Of a stretch of 13,102 nt of DNA, positions 1 to 7,821 are shown in pieces. Within the stretch, counting starts at the first letter, position 1. The number at the start of each line of letters is the position of its first letter. The position numbers were made by a program, and so were the translations under genes. Below the pieces are notes generated by a model that saw only the letters and a program-made list of their open reading frames with translations, was not told where the DNA came from and made no database searches. This DNA is from an uncultured Roseburia sp. (GTDB lineage Bacteria > Bacillota > Clostridia > Lachnospirales > Lachnospiraceae): contig CAMENQ010000024.1 in assembly GCA_945928585.1 (NCBI GenBank), positions 1 through 13,102 on the forward strand, written 5' to 3'.

Positions 1-423
1 TGCTATAATAATCGGCTTATATCCATTGTGCAAAATCCACTGATACATATTTACATCATTTGCAGAAGGCTCATGCCTTATATCTATAAGCAGAAATACA
101 GCCTTAAGTACCTTTGATTTATGAAGATAATTTTCAATCATTCTTCCCCATTTTTCCTGTGTTTCCTTTGATACCTTTGCAAATCCGTATCCCGGTAGGT
201 CAACACAATACATAAAATTATTTATATTGTAAAAATTTATTGTTTGTGTTTTTCCCGGCTGTGCAGATGTTCTGGCAAATGACTTTCTGTTTAAAAGTGC
301 ATTTATAAGAGATGATTTTCCTACATTTGACTTTCCTGCAAAGGCTATTTCAGGCAATGTGTTGTCCGGAAGCTTACTTGTTATTCCACATACTGTTTCC
401 AGTTCAAGACTTCTTATTTTCAT
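1..423 (-). CDS. ysxC: Ribosome biogenesis GTPase YsxC/EngB, N-terminal 141 residues (runs off the left edge)
   Basis: This is the N-terminal part of a TRAFAC-class GTPase of the YsxC/EngB (YihA) family, which binds the 50S subunit and acts late in large-subunit assembly; it is essential in several bacteria. My reading of the minus strand gives a protein starting MKIRSLELET. It has a P-loop (G1) GKSNVGKSS at residues 30-38, the PGKTQ segment carrying the switch I threonine near residues 56-60, and the G3 motif DLPGYG at 75-80. The family is about 195-205 residues long, so about 60 residues, including the G4 motif expected straight after the final KPIIIA, lie outside the window. The start at 423 is well supported: a full AAAGGAGG sits 8 bases upstream (432-439), inside the end of lon. 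The gene overlaps lon by 20 bp, so the two are very likely co-transcribed and translationally coupled. The truncation is only the window edge. Confidence 0.95.
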   Translation of the reverse strand, partial: MKIRSLELETVCGITSKLPDNTLPEIAFAGKSNVGKSSLINALLNRKSFARTSAQPGKTQTINFYNINNFMYCVDLPGYGFAKVSKETQEKWGRMIENYLHKSKVLKAVFLLIDIRHEPSANDVNMYQWILHNGYKPIIIA

Positions 424-2764
424 CTGCGAAAGCCTCCTTTACTACCTGCTCCATATTTTCTACAAACTTAATGTTTAGTCCATCAGTTATTTCTGATGAA
501 ATTTCCTCCACATCCGGCTCATTTTTCTTTGGCACGAGTACTGTCTTTATTCCTGCAAGCTTTGCTGCCAGCAATTTTTCCTTAAGTCCGCCTATAGGAA
601 GTACTCTTCCCCTAAGGGTAATCTCACCTGTCATGGCAACACTTGCCTTTACCTTTTTTCCTATAATGGCAGAGAGTACGGCTGTTGCCATGGTTATGCC
701 TGCTGATGGTCCGTCCTTTGGAACTGCTCCCTCAGGAATGTGTATTTGTATGTCATTTTCAGCAAAAAACTTATCATCAATATGATACTTGTCTGCAACA
801 GAGCGAATATATGAAATACCTGCACTGGCAGATTCCTTCATTACATCGCCCATCTGGCCTGTCAGAATAAGTTCGCCCTTTCCCTTATAGGTATTTACTT
901 CTATTTCAAGTGTGTCACCGCCTACACTTGTCCATGCAAGTCCTCTGACTATGCCTATGTCATCCTTTTCATTTGCTTTATCAGGAAGATATTTCTTTTT
1001 TCCAAGGTAATCCGAAAGATTTTTATCTGTTATTTTTATTGTATCTGCTTTACCATACAATATATCCTTCGTAGCCTTTCTGCACAGCTTACCTATGGTT
1101 CTTTCCAGATTTCTTACACCTGCTTCTCTTGTATAGTTTCCTATAATAGTCTGAATAGCTTTCTGTGATATTGAAAACTGTGACTTTTTAAGACAGTGTG
1201 CTTTCCTCTGCTTTTCCACAAGGTGATTTTTTGCTATATGCTCCTTTTCTGTTGATGTATATCCTGATATTTCTATAAGCTCCATTCTATCAAGGAGTGG
1301 TCTTGGTATAGTCTGTACATCATTTGCTGTTGCAATGAAAAGTACATTGGAAAGGTCTATAGGTACTTCCATATAATTGTCCCTGAAATGACTGTTCTGT
1401 TCACTGTCAAGAACCTCCAAAAGTGCACTGGAAGGATCTCCCTTATAGTCGCTTCCAAGCTTATCTATTTCATCTAACAGTATAAGAGGATTATTTACTC
1501 CTGCCTGCTTCAATGCTATGGCAAAGCGCCCCGGCATAGCACCCACATATGTTTTTCTGTGTCCTCGTATCTCTGCCTCATCTCTTACACCGCCCAGACA
1601 AATTCCTACATATTTTTTTTCAAGAGCTTCCGCTACTGATCTGGCTATAGATGTTTTACCTGTACCGGGAGGTCCCACAAGGCATAAGATTGGGCTTACA
1701 TTCTTCCCATTCCAATCCTTACCGCCATTCTCTTTTATAGAATAAGCTCTTACTGCAAGAAACTCCAAAACTCTTTCTTTTACCTTTTCCAAGCCATAAT
1801 GGTCTCTGTCAAGTATTCTTTCTGCATTTTTAATATCCAGATTATCCTTAGACATATTGTTCCAAGGCATTTCCAATAATGTCTCTATGTAACCTCTTAA
1901 AACATTACTTTCCGATGAACCTGCAGACAGATTTTTATATCTCTTTATTTCCTTTTCAAGCCGTTCTTTTATGGCTTCATCAGCATTAAGTGCCTGTGTC
2001 TGCTCCAAATAAGCATCTGCCTCGGATACAGTGTCATCCTCGCCAAGTTCCTGCCTGATAACCTTCATCTGCTCTCTTAAAATATAATCCTTCTGATTTT
2101 TTTCAACCTTCTCTTTTACCTTTTCCTGAAGCTCTTTTTTTATCCTGCTGATTTCTGCTTCATTCTGCAAAAAGCCTACTAAAAGCTCATACTCCTCCTC
2201 CACTGTAGATGCTTCCAGAAATCTCTGCTTACTTTCATAATATAATGGAAGACACGAAATTGTCTGAATCATAAGCTTATGTATTTTTCTAAGCTGCAAT
2301 ATAATTCTTATGGCTTCCTTATTCAGCCTGCCATTTTCGATGGCATACTGGCCAAGTAAATCTTTAATAATTCTGCACATTGCCTCTTCTGTTTCAGGAG
2401 TAATATCCCCGTCACTTACATCTGCAAGCAGAACATTTGCTTTCATATATGCTCCTTCTACGGAAATACTTTTTAATACGGCTCTTCTTCCATTTTCCAC
2501 AAGAGCCCTGAGCATACCTCCCGGCAGTCTTACTATCTGTTTTATTTCTGCAACTACACCTACTCTATATAAATCTGTCTCTGACAGTTCTTTTTGTTCC
2601 ATACTCTTCTGTGTCACTATAAACAGCTTCTGATTTCCTTTCATTGCTACCTCAAGTGCTTCCACTGAGTTTTTTCTTGACACATCAAAATGAACTGCCG
2701 TATCCGGCAGCACATTTATTCCTCTAAGTGCCACTACAGGCACATCGCACAAGATTTCTCCCAT
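404..2764 (-). CDS. lon: ATP-dependent protease Lon (LonA type)
   Basis: Lon is a cytosolic homo-hexameric AAA+ serine protease that degrades misfolded proteins and some short-lived regulators. At 786 residues it has normal LonA length and all LonA parts in order. An N-terminal LON substrate-binding domain covers about residues 7-205, and a charged helical linker about 205-310. The AAA+ module has Walker A GPPGTGKT at 364-371 and Walker B LLDEID at 429-434. The C-terminal protease domain has the catalytic serine in PKDGPSAG (S687) and the catalytic lysine in GGLKEK (K730), the 43-residue spacing typical of the Ser-Lys dyad. No membrane segment is visible, which rules out LonB. The start MGEILCDVPVVALRG fits the usual LonA N-terminus, and an AGGA lies about 7 bases upstream. 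A long hairpin element fills the gap from clpX. Downstream, lon overlaps ysxC by 20 bp. I found no convincing promoter of its own, so it may depend on read-through from clpX. Confidence 0.97.
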   Translation of the reverse strand: MGEILCDVPVVALRGINVLPDTAVHFDVSRKNSVEALEVAMKGNQKLFIVTQKSMEQKELSETDLYRVGVVAEIKQIVRLPGGMLRALVENGRRAVLKSISVEGAYMKANVLLADVSDGDITPETEEAMCRIIKDLLGQYAIENGRLNKEAIRIILQLRKIHKLMIQTISCLPLYYESKQRFLEASTVEEEYELLVGFLQNEAEISRIKKELQEKVKEKVEKNQKDYILREQMKVIRQELGEDDTVSEADAYLEQTQALNADEAIKERLEKEIKRYKNLSAGSSESNVLRGYIETLLEMPWNNMSKDNLDIKNAERILDRDHYGLEKVKERVLEFLAVRAYSIKENGGKDWNGKNVSPILCLVGPPGTGKTSIARSVAEALEKKYVGICLGGVRDEAEIRGHRKTYVGAMPGRFAIALKQAGVNNPLILLDEIDKLGSDYKGDPSSALLEVLDSEQNSHFRDNYMEVPIDLSNVLFIATANDVQTIPRPLLDRMELIEISGYTSTEKEHIAKNHLVEKQRKAHCLKKSQFSISQKAIQTIIGNYTREAGVRNLERTIGKLCRKATKDILYGKADTIKITDKNLSDYLGKKKYLPDKANEKDDIGIVRGLAWTSVGGDTLEIEVNTYKGKGELILTGQMGDVMKESASAGISYIRSVADKYHIDDKFFAENDIQIHIPEGAVPKDGPSAGITMATAVLSAIIGKKVKASVAMTGEITLRGRVLPIGGLKEKLLAAKLAGIKTVLVPKKNEPDVEEISSEITDGLNIKFVENMEQVVKEAFADENKKS

Positions 2765-2816
2765 TGTTTTTCCTGCCTTCCTGTCTATACATGAATCTTC
2801 ACTTATGCAAAATAAT

Positions 2817-2938
2817 AGACTGCCGCATTAAGAAAAGTTTATACAGCACCGGAGCACTTACAGTCTCCGATGCTTTAAAATTATCATATGACCATAAGTT
2901 GCCCGGTACTGTATATTCTTTTCTTAGTGCGACAGTCT
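2817..2938. repeat. 122-bp near-perfect inverted repeat (MITE-like or structured RNA) between clpX and lon
   Basis: The two arms, 2817-2865 and 2890-2938, are reverse complements over about 48 positions with few mismatches and one single-base bulge, leaving a loop of about 24 bases. In the outer 35 positions (2818-2852 against 2903-2937), RNA read in the gene direction forms 30 Watson-Crick pairs, 2 G-U pairs and 3 mismatches. The ends read AGACTG/CAGTCT. It begins 8 bases after the clpX stop codon and fills most of the 181-bp clpX-lon gap. A shorter competing hairpin (2845-2854 with 2865-2874, 10 pairs including one G-U) uses part of the same arm and is followed on the minus strand by a U-rich run, so it could act as a weak terminator. 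No clear target-site duplication, transposase or open reading frame is visible. It could be a mobile repeat remnant, an mRNA processing or stability element, or an attenuator. Confidence 0.8.
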
Positions 2939-2945
2939 CATATAT

Positions 2946-4220
2946 TTATGCATCTTTCAATGCTTTTGTCTTATATATTACCTGTGGATTTTTGCCTTCC
3001 TCCACTACTTCCCTGTCGATAATACACTTTTCTATATTTTCATCGGAAGGAATTTCATACATAATATCCGTCATGCAGCCTTCCATAATGGCTCTTAATC
3101 CTCTGGCTCCCGTTTTCCTTTCTACTGCCTTTTCTGCTATGGCATCATAGGCTTCTTCCGTAAATTCCAGCTCTACATCATCTAACTCAAACAATTTTTT
3201 ATACTGCTTTGCTATGGCATTTTTAGGCTCCTTGAGTATTCTTACCAAGTCTTCCTTTTTAAGTAAATCCAATGTAACTACTGCCGGAACTCGTCCGATA
3301 AATTCAGGAATAAGTCCAAATTTCATAAGATCCTGAGGCATAACCTGATGTAACAGAGCATCTGTATCTGCCTCTATATTATTGCCTATATTGACATTAA
3401 AGCCTATAGCTTTTTTGTCCATACGTGATTCTATAATCTTGTCAATACCGTCAAAGGCTCCACCGCATATAAACAGGATATTTGTAGTATCTATAGGAAT
3501 CAGTTCCTGATGGGGATGCTTTCTTCCTCCCTGTGGCGGAACTGATGCTACCGTACCCTCCAATATCTTAAGGAGTGCCTGTTGCACGCCTTCACCTGAT
3601 ACATCTCTGGTAATAGATACATTTTCTGATTTTTTTGTAATCTTATCTATCTCATCAATATATATAATACCATACTGTGCCTTATCCACATCATAATCTG
3701 CTGCCTGTATAAGCTTTAAAAGTATGTTTTCTACATCTTCACCTACATAGCCTGCTTCTGTAAGTGCTGTGGCATCAGCTATGGCAAAAGGTACATTTAA
3801 AAGCTTTGCAAGAGTCTGGGCTATATATGTTTTTCCTGAGCCTGTCGGACCAAGCATAAGTATATTACTTTTTTGTATCTCGACATCCATATCCCTACTT
3901 GACATAACTCTCTTATAGTGATTATATACCGCTACAGATAAAAGCTTTTTTGCCTCATCCTGTCCTATGACATACTCGTCAAGAAACTCCTTGATTTCCT
4001 TAGGCTTAAGCAGGTTTATGTCTGCTAAAGGTCCTTCCTCATGGTCATATTCCTCTTCAAGTTCCTCCTCAAGAATGTCTGCACATATGTCTATACATTC
4101 ATCACAAATATATACACCATTAGGTCCTGCAATCAGCTTTCTTCTGACCTGATTTCCCGGCTTTCCGCAAAAGGAACAGCGAAGCTGCTTAGTATCTATA
4201 TCTTTGTCTTTTCCTGCCAT
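2946..4220 (-). CDS. clpX: ClpX, unfoldase subunit of the ClpXP protease
   Basis: ClpX is a hexameric AAA+ unfoldase that recognises tagged substrates, including SsrA-tagged proteins, and threads them into the ClpP chamber. The 424-residue length is standard. The N-terminal zinc-binding domain has C15, C18, C39 and C42. Walker A GPTGSGKT is at 124-131, the GYVG pore loop at 157-160, and Walker B IIYIDEID at 185-192. The RKH pore motif is at 233-235. The IGF tripeptide that docks onto ClpP is at 272-274, inside KAIGFNVN. The last point shows it is a true ClpP partner. The ATG at 4220 has AAAGG six bases upstream. It lies 43 bp after clpP in the same direction, so tig, clpP and clpX probably form one transcript from the promoter at 6193-6221. 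I saw no missing motif. Confidence 0.98.
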   Translation of the reverse strand: MAGKDKDIDTKQLRCSFCGKPGNQVRRKLIAGPNGVYICDECIDICADILEEELEEEYDHEEGPLADINLLKPKEIKEFLDEYVIGQDEAKKLLSVAVYNHYKRVMSSRDMDVEIQKSNILMLGPTGSGKTYIAQTLAKLLNVPFAIADATALTEAGYVGEDVENILLKLIQAADYDVDKAQYGIIYIDEIDKITKKSENVSITRDVSGEGVQQALLKILEGTVASVPPQGGRKHPHQELIPIDTTNILFICGGAFDGIDKIIESRMDKKAIGFNVNIGNNIEADTDALLHQVMPQDLMKFGLIPEFIGRVPAVVTLDLLKKEDLVRILKEPKNAIAKQYKKLFELDDVELEFTEEAYDAIAEKAVERKTGARGLRAIMEGCMTDIMYEIPSDENIEKCIIDREVVEEGKNPQVIYKTKALKDA

Positions 4221-4263
4221 AAATGCCCTTTCACCTCATTTCCCTTAAAATAAATATAATCTA

Positions 4264-4851
4264 TTAGCTTTCTCTTTTTTCAATAACCATATCTACAAGG
4301 CCGTATTCCTTAGCTTCCTCCGCCGTCATATAGTTATCTCTCTCTGTATCTTCCTGTATAACTTCAAGAGGCTTGCCTGTATTTTTTGCTAAGATTTCAT
4401 TCAGCTTCTGCTTAGTCTTTAATATCTGCTCACATGCTATCTGTATTTCTGTAGCCTGACCTTTAGCTCCGCCAAGTGGCTGATGAATCATAACCTCTGC
4501 ATTTGGAAGAGCCATTCTCTTACCCTTTGCACCGCTTGATAAAAGGAATGCTCCCATACTTGCTGCCATACCAATACATATGGTAGATACATCACATTTA
4601 ATATAGTTCATAGTATCGTAAATAGCCATACCTGCTGTGACAGAGCCGCCCGGACTGTTTATATAAAGATGAATGTCCTTATTTGGGTCCTCTGATTCAA
4701 GGAATAATAGCTGTGCTACTATTATGCTGGCTGAAGTATCATTTACTTCCTCACCTAAAAATATAATTCTGTCCTTTAAAAGTCTTGAATAGATGTCATA
4801 TGACCTTTCGCCTCTGCTTGTCTGTTCAATGACATATGGTACTAAACTCAT
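4264..4851 (-). CDS. clpP: ClpP, proteolytic subunit of the Clp protease
   Basis: ClpP is the serine peptidase that forms the double-heptamer degradation chamber fed by ClpX and other Clp ATPases. The 195-residue length is usual for Firmicutes. The catalytic triad is visible: S98 in [10 protein letters not shown]123 in MIHQPLGG, and D172 in TERDNYM. The [10 protein letters not shown] segment at 65-74 is the oxyanion-loop and substrate-binding strand. The N-terminus [16 protein letters not shown] is the standard axial-loop sequence, which supports the start at 4851; a GAGG sits a few bases upstream. It lies 17 bp after tig and 43 bp before clpX, giving the order tig-clpP-clpX. This differs from Bacillus subtilis, where clpP is unlinked, but is common in clostridia. 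No CtsR-type GGTCAAA heptad tandem was seen near the operon promoter. Confidence 0.98.
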   Translation of the reverse strand: MSLVPYVIEQTSRGERSYDIYSRLLKDRIIFLGEEVNDTSASIIVAQLLFLESEDPNKDIHLYINSPGGSVTAGMAIYDTMNYIKCDVSTICIGMAASMGAFLLSSGAKGKRMALPNAEVMIHQPLGGAKGQATEIQIACEQILKTKQKLNEILAKNTGKPLEVIQEDTERDNYMTAEEAKEYGLVDMVIEKRES

Positions 4852-4868
4852 ACTATACCTCTTTTCTT

Positions 4869-6152
4869 TTATGCATTAACATTTGCAATAATAAAATCTA
4901 CAGCCTTCTGTACTCCGATGTCCTGCTTCATGGCATCCTTCTCTGAATCAGATACCAGTTCCTTAAGCTTATCTGTTTCCATCTGGTACATAGCTGCCAT
5001 TCTTTCTATTTCTGAATTAATGTCATCCTCTGTAATCTCAAAATTCTCTGCCTTTGCTACTGCCTCAAGTACAAGTCTTGACTGAATTCTCTTTAATGCC
5101 TGTGGTCTCATCTGCTCAAGCATCTTCTCTGATGTAAGACCTGTAAACTGGAAGTACTGCTCAATGGAAATTCCCTGTGACTGTATTCTTCTTGCGAAAT
5201 CCTCAGCCATCTGACGAACCTGAAGGTCTATCATCGGTTCAGGTATATCCATCTTTGAATCTGCAATAAGTGCTTCAATGGCCTGATTCTCTACTTCTGT
5301 CTTTGCGTCTGCTTCCTTCTTCTCAGCAAGCTTCTTCTTTACATCTTCCTTGTACTCAGCAAGTGTATCAAACTCTGATACATCCTGTGCAAAATCATCA
5401 TCAAGCTCAGGAAGCTCTACTGCCTTTATTTCCTTTACTGTAACCTTAAACATGGCAGGCTTTCCCTTAAGCTCCTGTGCATGGTAATCCTCTGGGAATG
5501 TAACGTTAACCTCTGTCTCCTCGCCAATGTTCTTTCCGATAAGCTGCTCCTCAAATGTATCAATAAATGAGTGAGAACCAATAGTAAGTGGGTAGTCTGT
5601 TCCCTTTCCTCCCTCAAAAGCAACTCCGTCAACAAATCCTTCGAAGTCAATAGTAGTCATATCTCCATCCTGTACCGGTCTGTCTTCTACAGGTATTGTT
5701 CTTGAGTTCTGCTTTCTTACGTTCTCAAGCTCTGCATTTATATCGTCCTCAGTAACCTCTACAGATGGCTTCTCCACCTTAATTCCCTTGTAGTTTCCAA
5801 GCTCTACTTCAGGCTTTACTGCTACTTCTGCCGTAAAGATGAATGATTTTCCTTTACCTATCTGTACTACATCTATCTTTGGCTGTGATACTATCTCCAG
5901 TTCGCTGTTAGAAGCTTCCTCTGAATATGCTTCAGGAATGATTTCATTTGCAGCATCCTCAAAGAATATTTCTGCTCCGTACATCTTCTCAAGCATCTGA
6001 CGAGGCACTTTACCCTTTCTGAAACCAGGAACGCTCATCTTTCCTTTATTCTTCTGGTAAGCCTTTTCTACTGCCTTTTCAAAATCCTCAGCTGATACCT
6101 CAATAGTAAGCTTCGCCATATTCTTTTCTAATTTCTCAATCTGTAAACTCAT
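4869..6152 (-). CDS. tig: Trigger factor, ribosome-bound chaperone and prolyl isomerase
   Basis: Trigger factor binds the ribosome exit tunnel and shields nascent chains. The 427-residue length is normal. The N-terminal ribosome-binding domain (about 1-115) carries the signature GFRKGK at 43-48. An FKBP-type peptidyl-prolyl isomerase domain follows at about 150-240, beginning [16 protein letters not shown] and including the segment [19 protein letters not shown]. The rest (about 245-427) is the helical SurA-like C-terminal arm domain, rich in Glu, Lys and Gln. The start at 6152 has a strong AAGGAGG at 6164-6170, 11 bases upstream, a rather long but workable spacing. It is the first gene of tig-clpP-clpX, behind the promoter at 6193-6221. 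The pairing fits a shared role: one product folds new chains while the next two degrade failures. Confidence 0.97.
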   Translation of the reverse strand: MSLQIEKLEKNMAKLTIEVSAEDFEKAVEKAYQKNKGKMSVPGFRKGKVPRQMLEKMYGAEIFFEDAANEIIPEAYSEEASNSELEIVSQPKIDVVQIGKGKSFIFTAEVAVKPEVELGNYKGIKVEKPSVEVTEDDINAELENVRKQNSRTIPVEDRPVQDGDMTTIDFEGFVDGVAFEGGKGTDYPLTIGSHSFIDTFEEQLIGKNIGEETEVNVTFPEDYHAQELKGKPAMFKVTVKEIKAVELPELDDDFAQDVSEFDTLAEYKEDVKKKLAEKKEADAKTEVENQAIEALIADSKMDIPEPMIDLQVRQMAEDFARRIQSQGISIEQYFQFTGLTSEKMLEQMRPQALKRIQSRLVLEAVAKAENFEITEDDINSEIERMAAMYQMETDKLKELVSDSEKDAMKQDIGVQKAVDFIIANVNA

Positions 6153-6192
6153 TTTTTTAATTTCCTCCTTAAAATGCTCATAGCATTAGTAT

Positions 6193-6221
6193 ATTCTACC
6201 ATAAGCTTGGGGAATTGTCTA
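6193..6221 (-). promoter_or_regulatory. Sigma-A-type promoter of tig-clpP-clpX
   Basis: On the minus strand a -35 box TAGACA (6216-6221) is followed after exactly 17 bases by a -10 box TAGAAT (6193-6198). Each matches the consensus at 5 of 6 positions, and TGG just before the -10 gives an extended -10. Transcription would start near 6186, giving a leader of about 35 bases that contains AAGGAGG. A 15-bp palindrome (AATGCT, 3-base loop, AGCATT; 6173-6187) overlaps the predicted start point and could be an operator or leader hairpin. No CtsR or CIRCE-like heat-shock site was recognised. Confidence 0.75.
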
Positions 6222-6301
6222 GTGTTCATTTCAATTTCCGTCCTCACAGGTAACAGTTCATCACAAAAAACTTTTATTATTACCATTGTTATGATAGCCA
6301 A

Positions 6302-6341
6302 TATAGAAAAGAGACCTGAGAAATCAAGTCTCTTTTCTATA
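6302..6341 (-). terminator. Rho-independent terminator after the XRE regulator gene
   Basis: A perfect 14-bp inverted repeat (6302-6315 with 6328-6341, 12-base loop) has a GAGAC/GTCTC core. On the minus strand the core is followed by a U-rich run, so it would end transcription of the upstream gene run before the tig promoter. The arm nearest the gene contains the regulator's stop codon (6337-6339). On the plus strand the core is also followed by T-rich sequence (to about 6354), so it may work in both directions. Confidence 0.75.
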
Positions 6342-7077
6342 CTCTTTCTTTTTTCAATACAATGCTACTTTCCCTAATGCTGCTTATAAAATCCAGAAAT
6401 CCCCTAAGTTCCTTTTCGATTATATTTTGCATTTCAGCCGGCAATCTCAGCCACACCTCGTTAATTGCATATAAATAATTTTTATTATCAACCTCAAAAA
6501 ACAGCGATGGCGGATAACCTAGTTTTTCATATACCAATGCCAGTATTTCCACATTTGGTTTGGATTTTCCCTTTTCTATGTCACGATATGTTTTTATGTC
6601 TATATCAAGTTCCTGCGACATCTGTTCCTGTGTCAGATTGCTAAGTTTTCTTATACATTTCCATACACTGTAATCTGCTGTATTCTCCTCCTCCATATCG
6701 GACCTTAATACTTCGATTTCCTTTGTACTTATTTCTTTATATGTTTCATCTACCACCCCATGATACTTTATGACTAACTCAATACATATAACTGCCATAT
6801 ACAAAAAATCGGCTTTGTCAGTTTCTCCGCACTGCATAAGAAGATCATTTAAGACAGTTTCCTTCTGTTCAATTCCTGTTATCAGAAAATCTGCACTTAT
6901 GTATTCACTATTTAAAACGACAAGAGAATTATAGGACATTATCTTATTCCTATTCTCAATTTTGTTATAATGGCTCTGTGTAAGGTTGGTGCGTTTACCC
7001 ATTTCCTCCTGGCTTAAGTCATTGTTTTTTCTGTATTCAATTAACCTTTTTATAAACGCATCATAAGAAGCTGACAT
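6337..7077 (-). CDS. Transcriptional regulator with two XRE helix-turn-helix domains
   Basis: This 246-residue protein has two Cro/C1-type DNA-binding domains in one chain. The first is at about 8-60 (IKRLIEYRKNNDLSQEEMGK then TNLTQSHYNKIE). The second is at about 140-194 (CIRKLSNLTQEQMSQELDID then IKTYRDIEKGKSKPN). Between them is a mostly helical region, residues 65-135, with no recognised ligand domain, and the C-terminus from about 200 is also helical. No membrane segment or peptidase motif is visible, so its signal is unknown. The second domain keeps the classical TQEQMSQ..ID..TYRDIEKG pattern better than the first. The start at 7077 has GGAG six bases upstream. A perfect palindrome at 7098-7121 lies just upstream and is a plausible autoregulatory operator. 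It follows the MoxR/DUF58 genes after 102 bp and is closed by the terminator at 6302-6341. Whether it controls those genes or the tig operon cannot be told. Confidence 0.85.
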   Translation of the reverse strand: MSASYDAFIKRLIEYRKNNDLSQEEMGKRTNLTQSHYNKIENRNKIMSYNSLVVLNSEYISADFLITGIEQKETVLNDLLMQCGETDKADFLYMAVICIELVIKYHGVVDETYKEISTKEIEVLRSDMEEENTADYSVWKCIRKLSNLTQEQMSQELDIDIKTYRDIEKGKSKPNVEILALVYEKLGYPPSLFFEVDNKNYLYAINEVWLRLPAEMQNIIEKELRGFLDFISSIRESSIVLKKERV

Positions 7078-7097
7078 TTTTTCTCCAATCTCACATA

Positions 7098-7121
7098 AAT
7101 ATTAATTTACTAATTAATATT
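7098..7121. promoter_or_regulatory. Perfect 24-bp palindrome, candidate operator of the XRE regulator
   Basis: The sequence AATATTAATT, a 4-base centre, then AATTAATATT is a perfect 10+10 inverted repeat. It ends 20 bp before the regulator's start codon and overlaps a TACAAT that could be a -10 (7119-7124). It has no U-tract and no GC, so it is a poor terminator, while its position fits a repressor site. The AT-rich context makes some symmetry likely by chance, which limits confidence. No convincing -35 partner was found. Confidence 0.5.
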
Positions 7122-7179
7122 GTATATAAGATTGTTTTCCCTATCCCTATCCAAATTATGAATTATTGGGGATATCTTT

Positions 7180-7821
7180 TTATAATCTTTTTACCCTTTC
7201 CACTACATCATCTGTCATAACAGCTTCGTCATCATATCTTGCAATATTATAGTTATCTATAAGCTCCATACCTTCATTATTCATATATTTATGTGCAACA
7301 AGCACATTGCCTGTTTCATTTGGAGTCATGGTTTCTTCTATCTTTATACCTTTTTTCATAGCTCCTGCTATCTTTTTTTCATATAAAAATCTTATTTTTT
7401 CTATGTTATCCATATCTTTGTATTTTTTTCTTCTTTTTTTTGCTGCCTTTTTTGCAAATGACGGTATTTTCTCCTTTACGTCTACATATTCCTTTGCAAT
7501 GCGGGCACCTTTATAAATTCCGTTTGCATTTAATGAGAATTTGTCTTTGAGCTTCTGTACTATTTTTCGTATGACTTTCCTAATTGATGATATTAAAAAC
7601 TTAGCTTTATCTGCAATCAGTAATGGTGAAAGAAAAATCAAATCTACTGCTACAAGTACAGAAATAATACAAAATGCTTTACACACATGAGAAACTCCAT
7701 AATTTGTTGCCATCGCAAGAATCGCAAATATTATGGCGGCTCCAAAAGCCAATAATCCGGCTTTTCTTCGTCTGTTTAAAAAGGCTTTTAATTTATTATT
7801 CAGCTTATCTTTGTGTTTCAT
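7180..7821 (-). CDS. Membrane protein with a DUF4129-like C-terminal tail
   Basis: A 213-residue protein not recognised from its N-terminus. Residues 1-20 are strongly basic. Two hydrophobic segments at about 21-41 and 47-71 are likely transmembrane helices, and the rest is Lys-rich and probably cytoplasmic. Residues 143-213 resemble the DUF4129 domain found at the C-terminus of transglutaminase-like membrane proteins of MoxR loci: IRFLYEKKIAGAMKKG, then ETMTPNET, then NYNIARYDDE. The characteristic pieces are the early tyrosine, the TP.E motif and the ARY motif. The usual transglutaminase domain with its Cys-His-Asp triad is absent. The start at 7821 has AAGGAGG inside the end of the DUF58 gene, which it overlaps by 17 bp, so translation is probably coupled. 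The DUF4129 assignment is inference from pattern and position; the membrane topology is more secure. Confidence 0.7.
   Translation of the reverse strand: MKHKDKLNNKLKAFLNRRRKAGLLAFGAAIIFAILAMATNYGVSHVCKAFCIISVLVAVDLIFLSPLLIADKAKFLISSIRKVIRKIVQKLKDKFSLNANGIYKGARIAKEYVDVKEKIPSFAKKAAKKRRKKYKDMDNIEKIRFLYEKKIAGAMKKGIKIEETMTPNETGNVLVAHKYMNNEGMELIDNYNIARYDDEAVMTDDVVERVKRL

Noticed and set aside
2845..2874. Ordinary terminator after clpX
   Set aside because: The 10-bp stem is real, but the U-run starts several bases after it and is interrupted, and the longer 122-bp hairpin is a better explanation. Kept only as an alternative structure.
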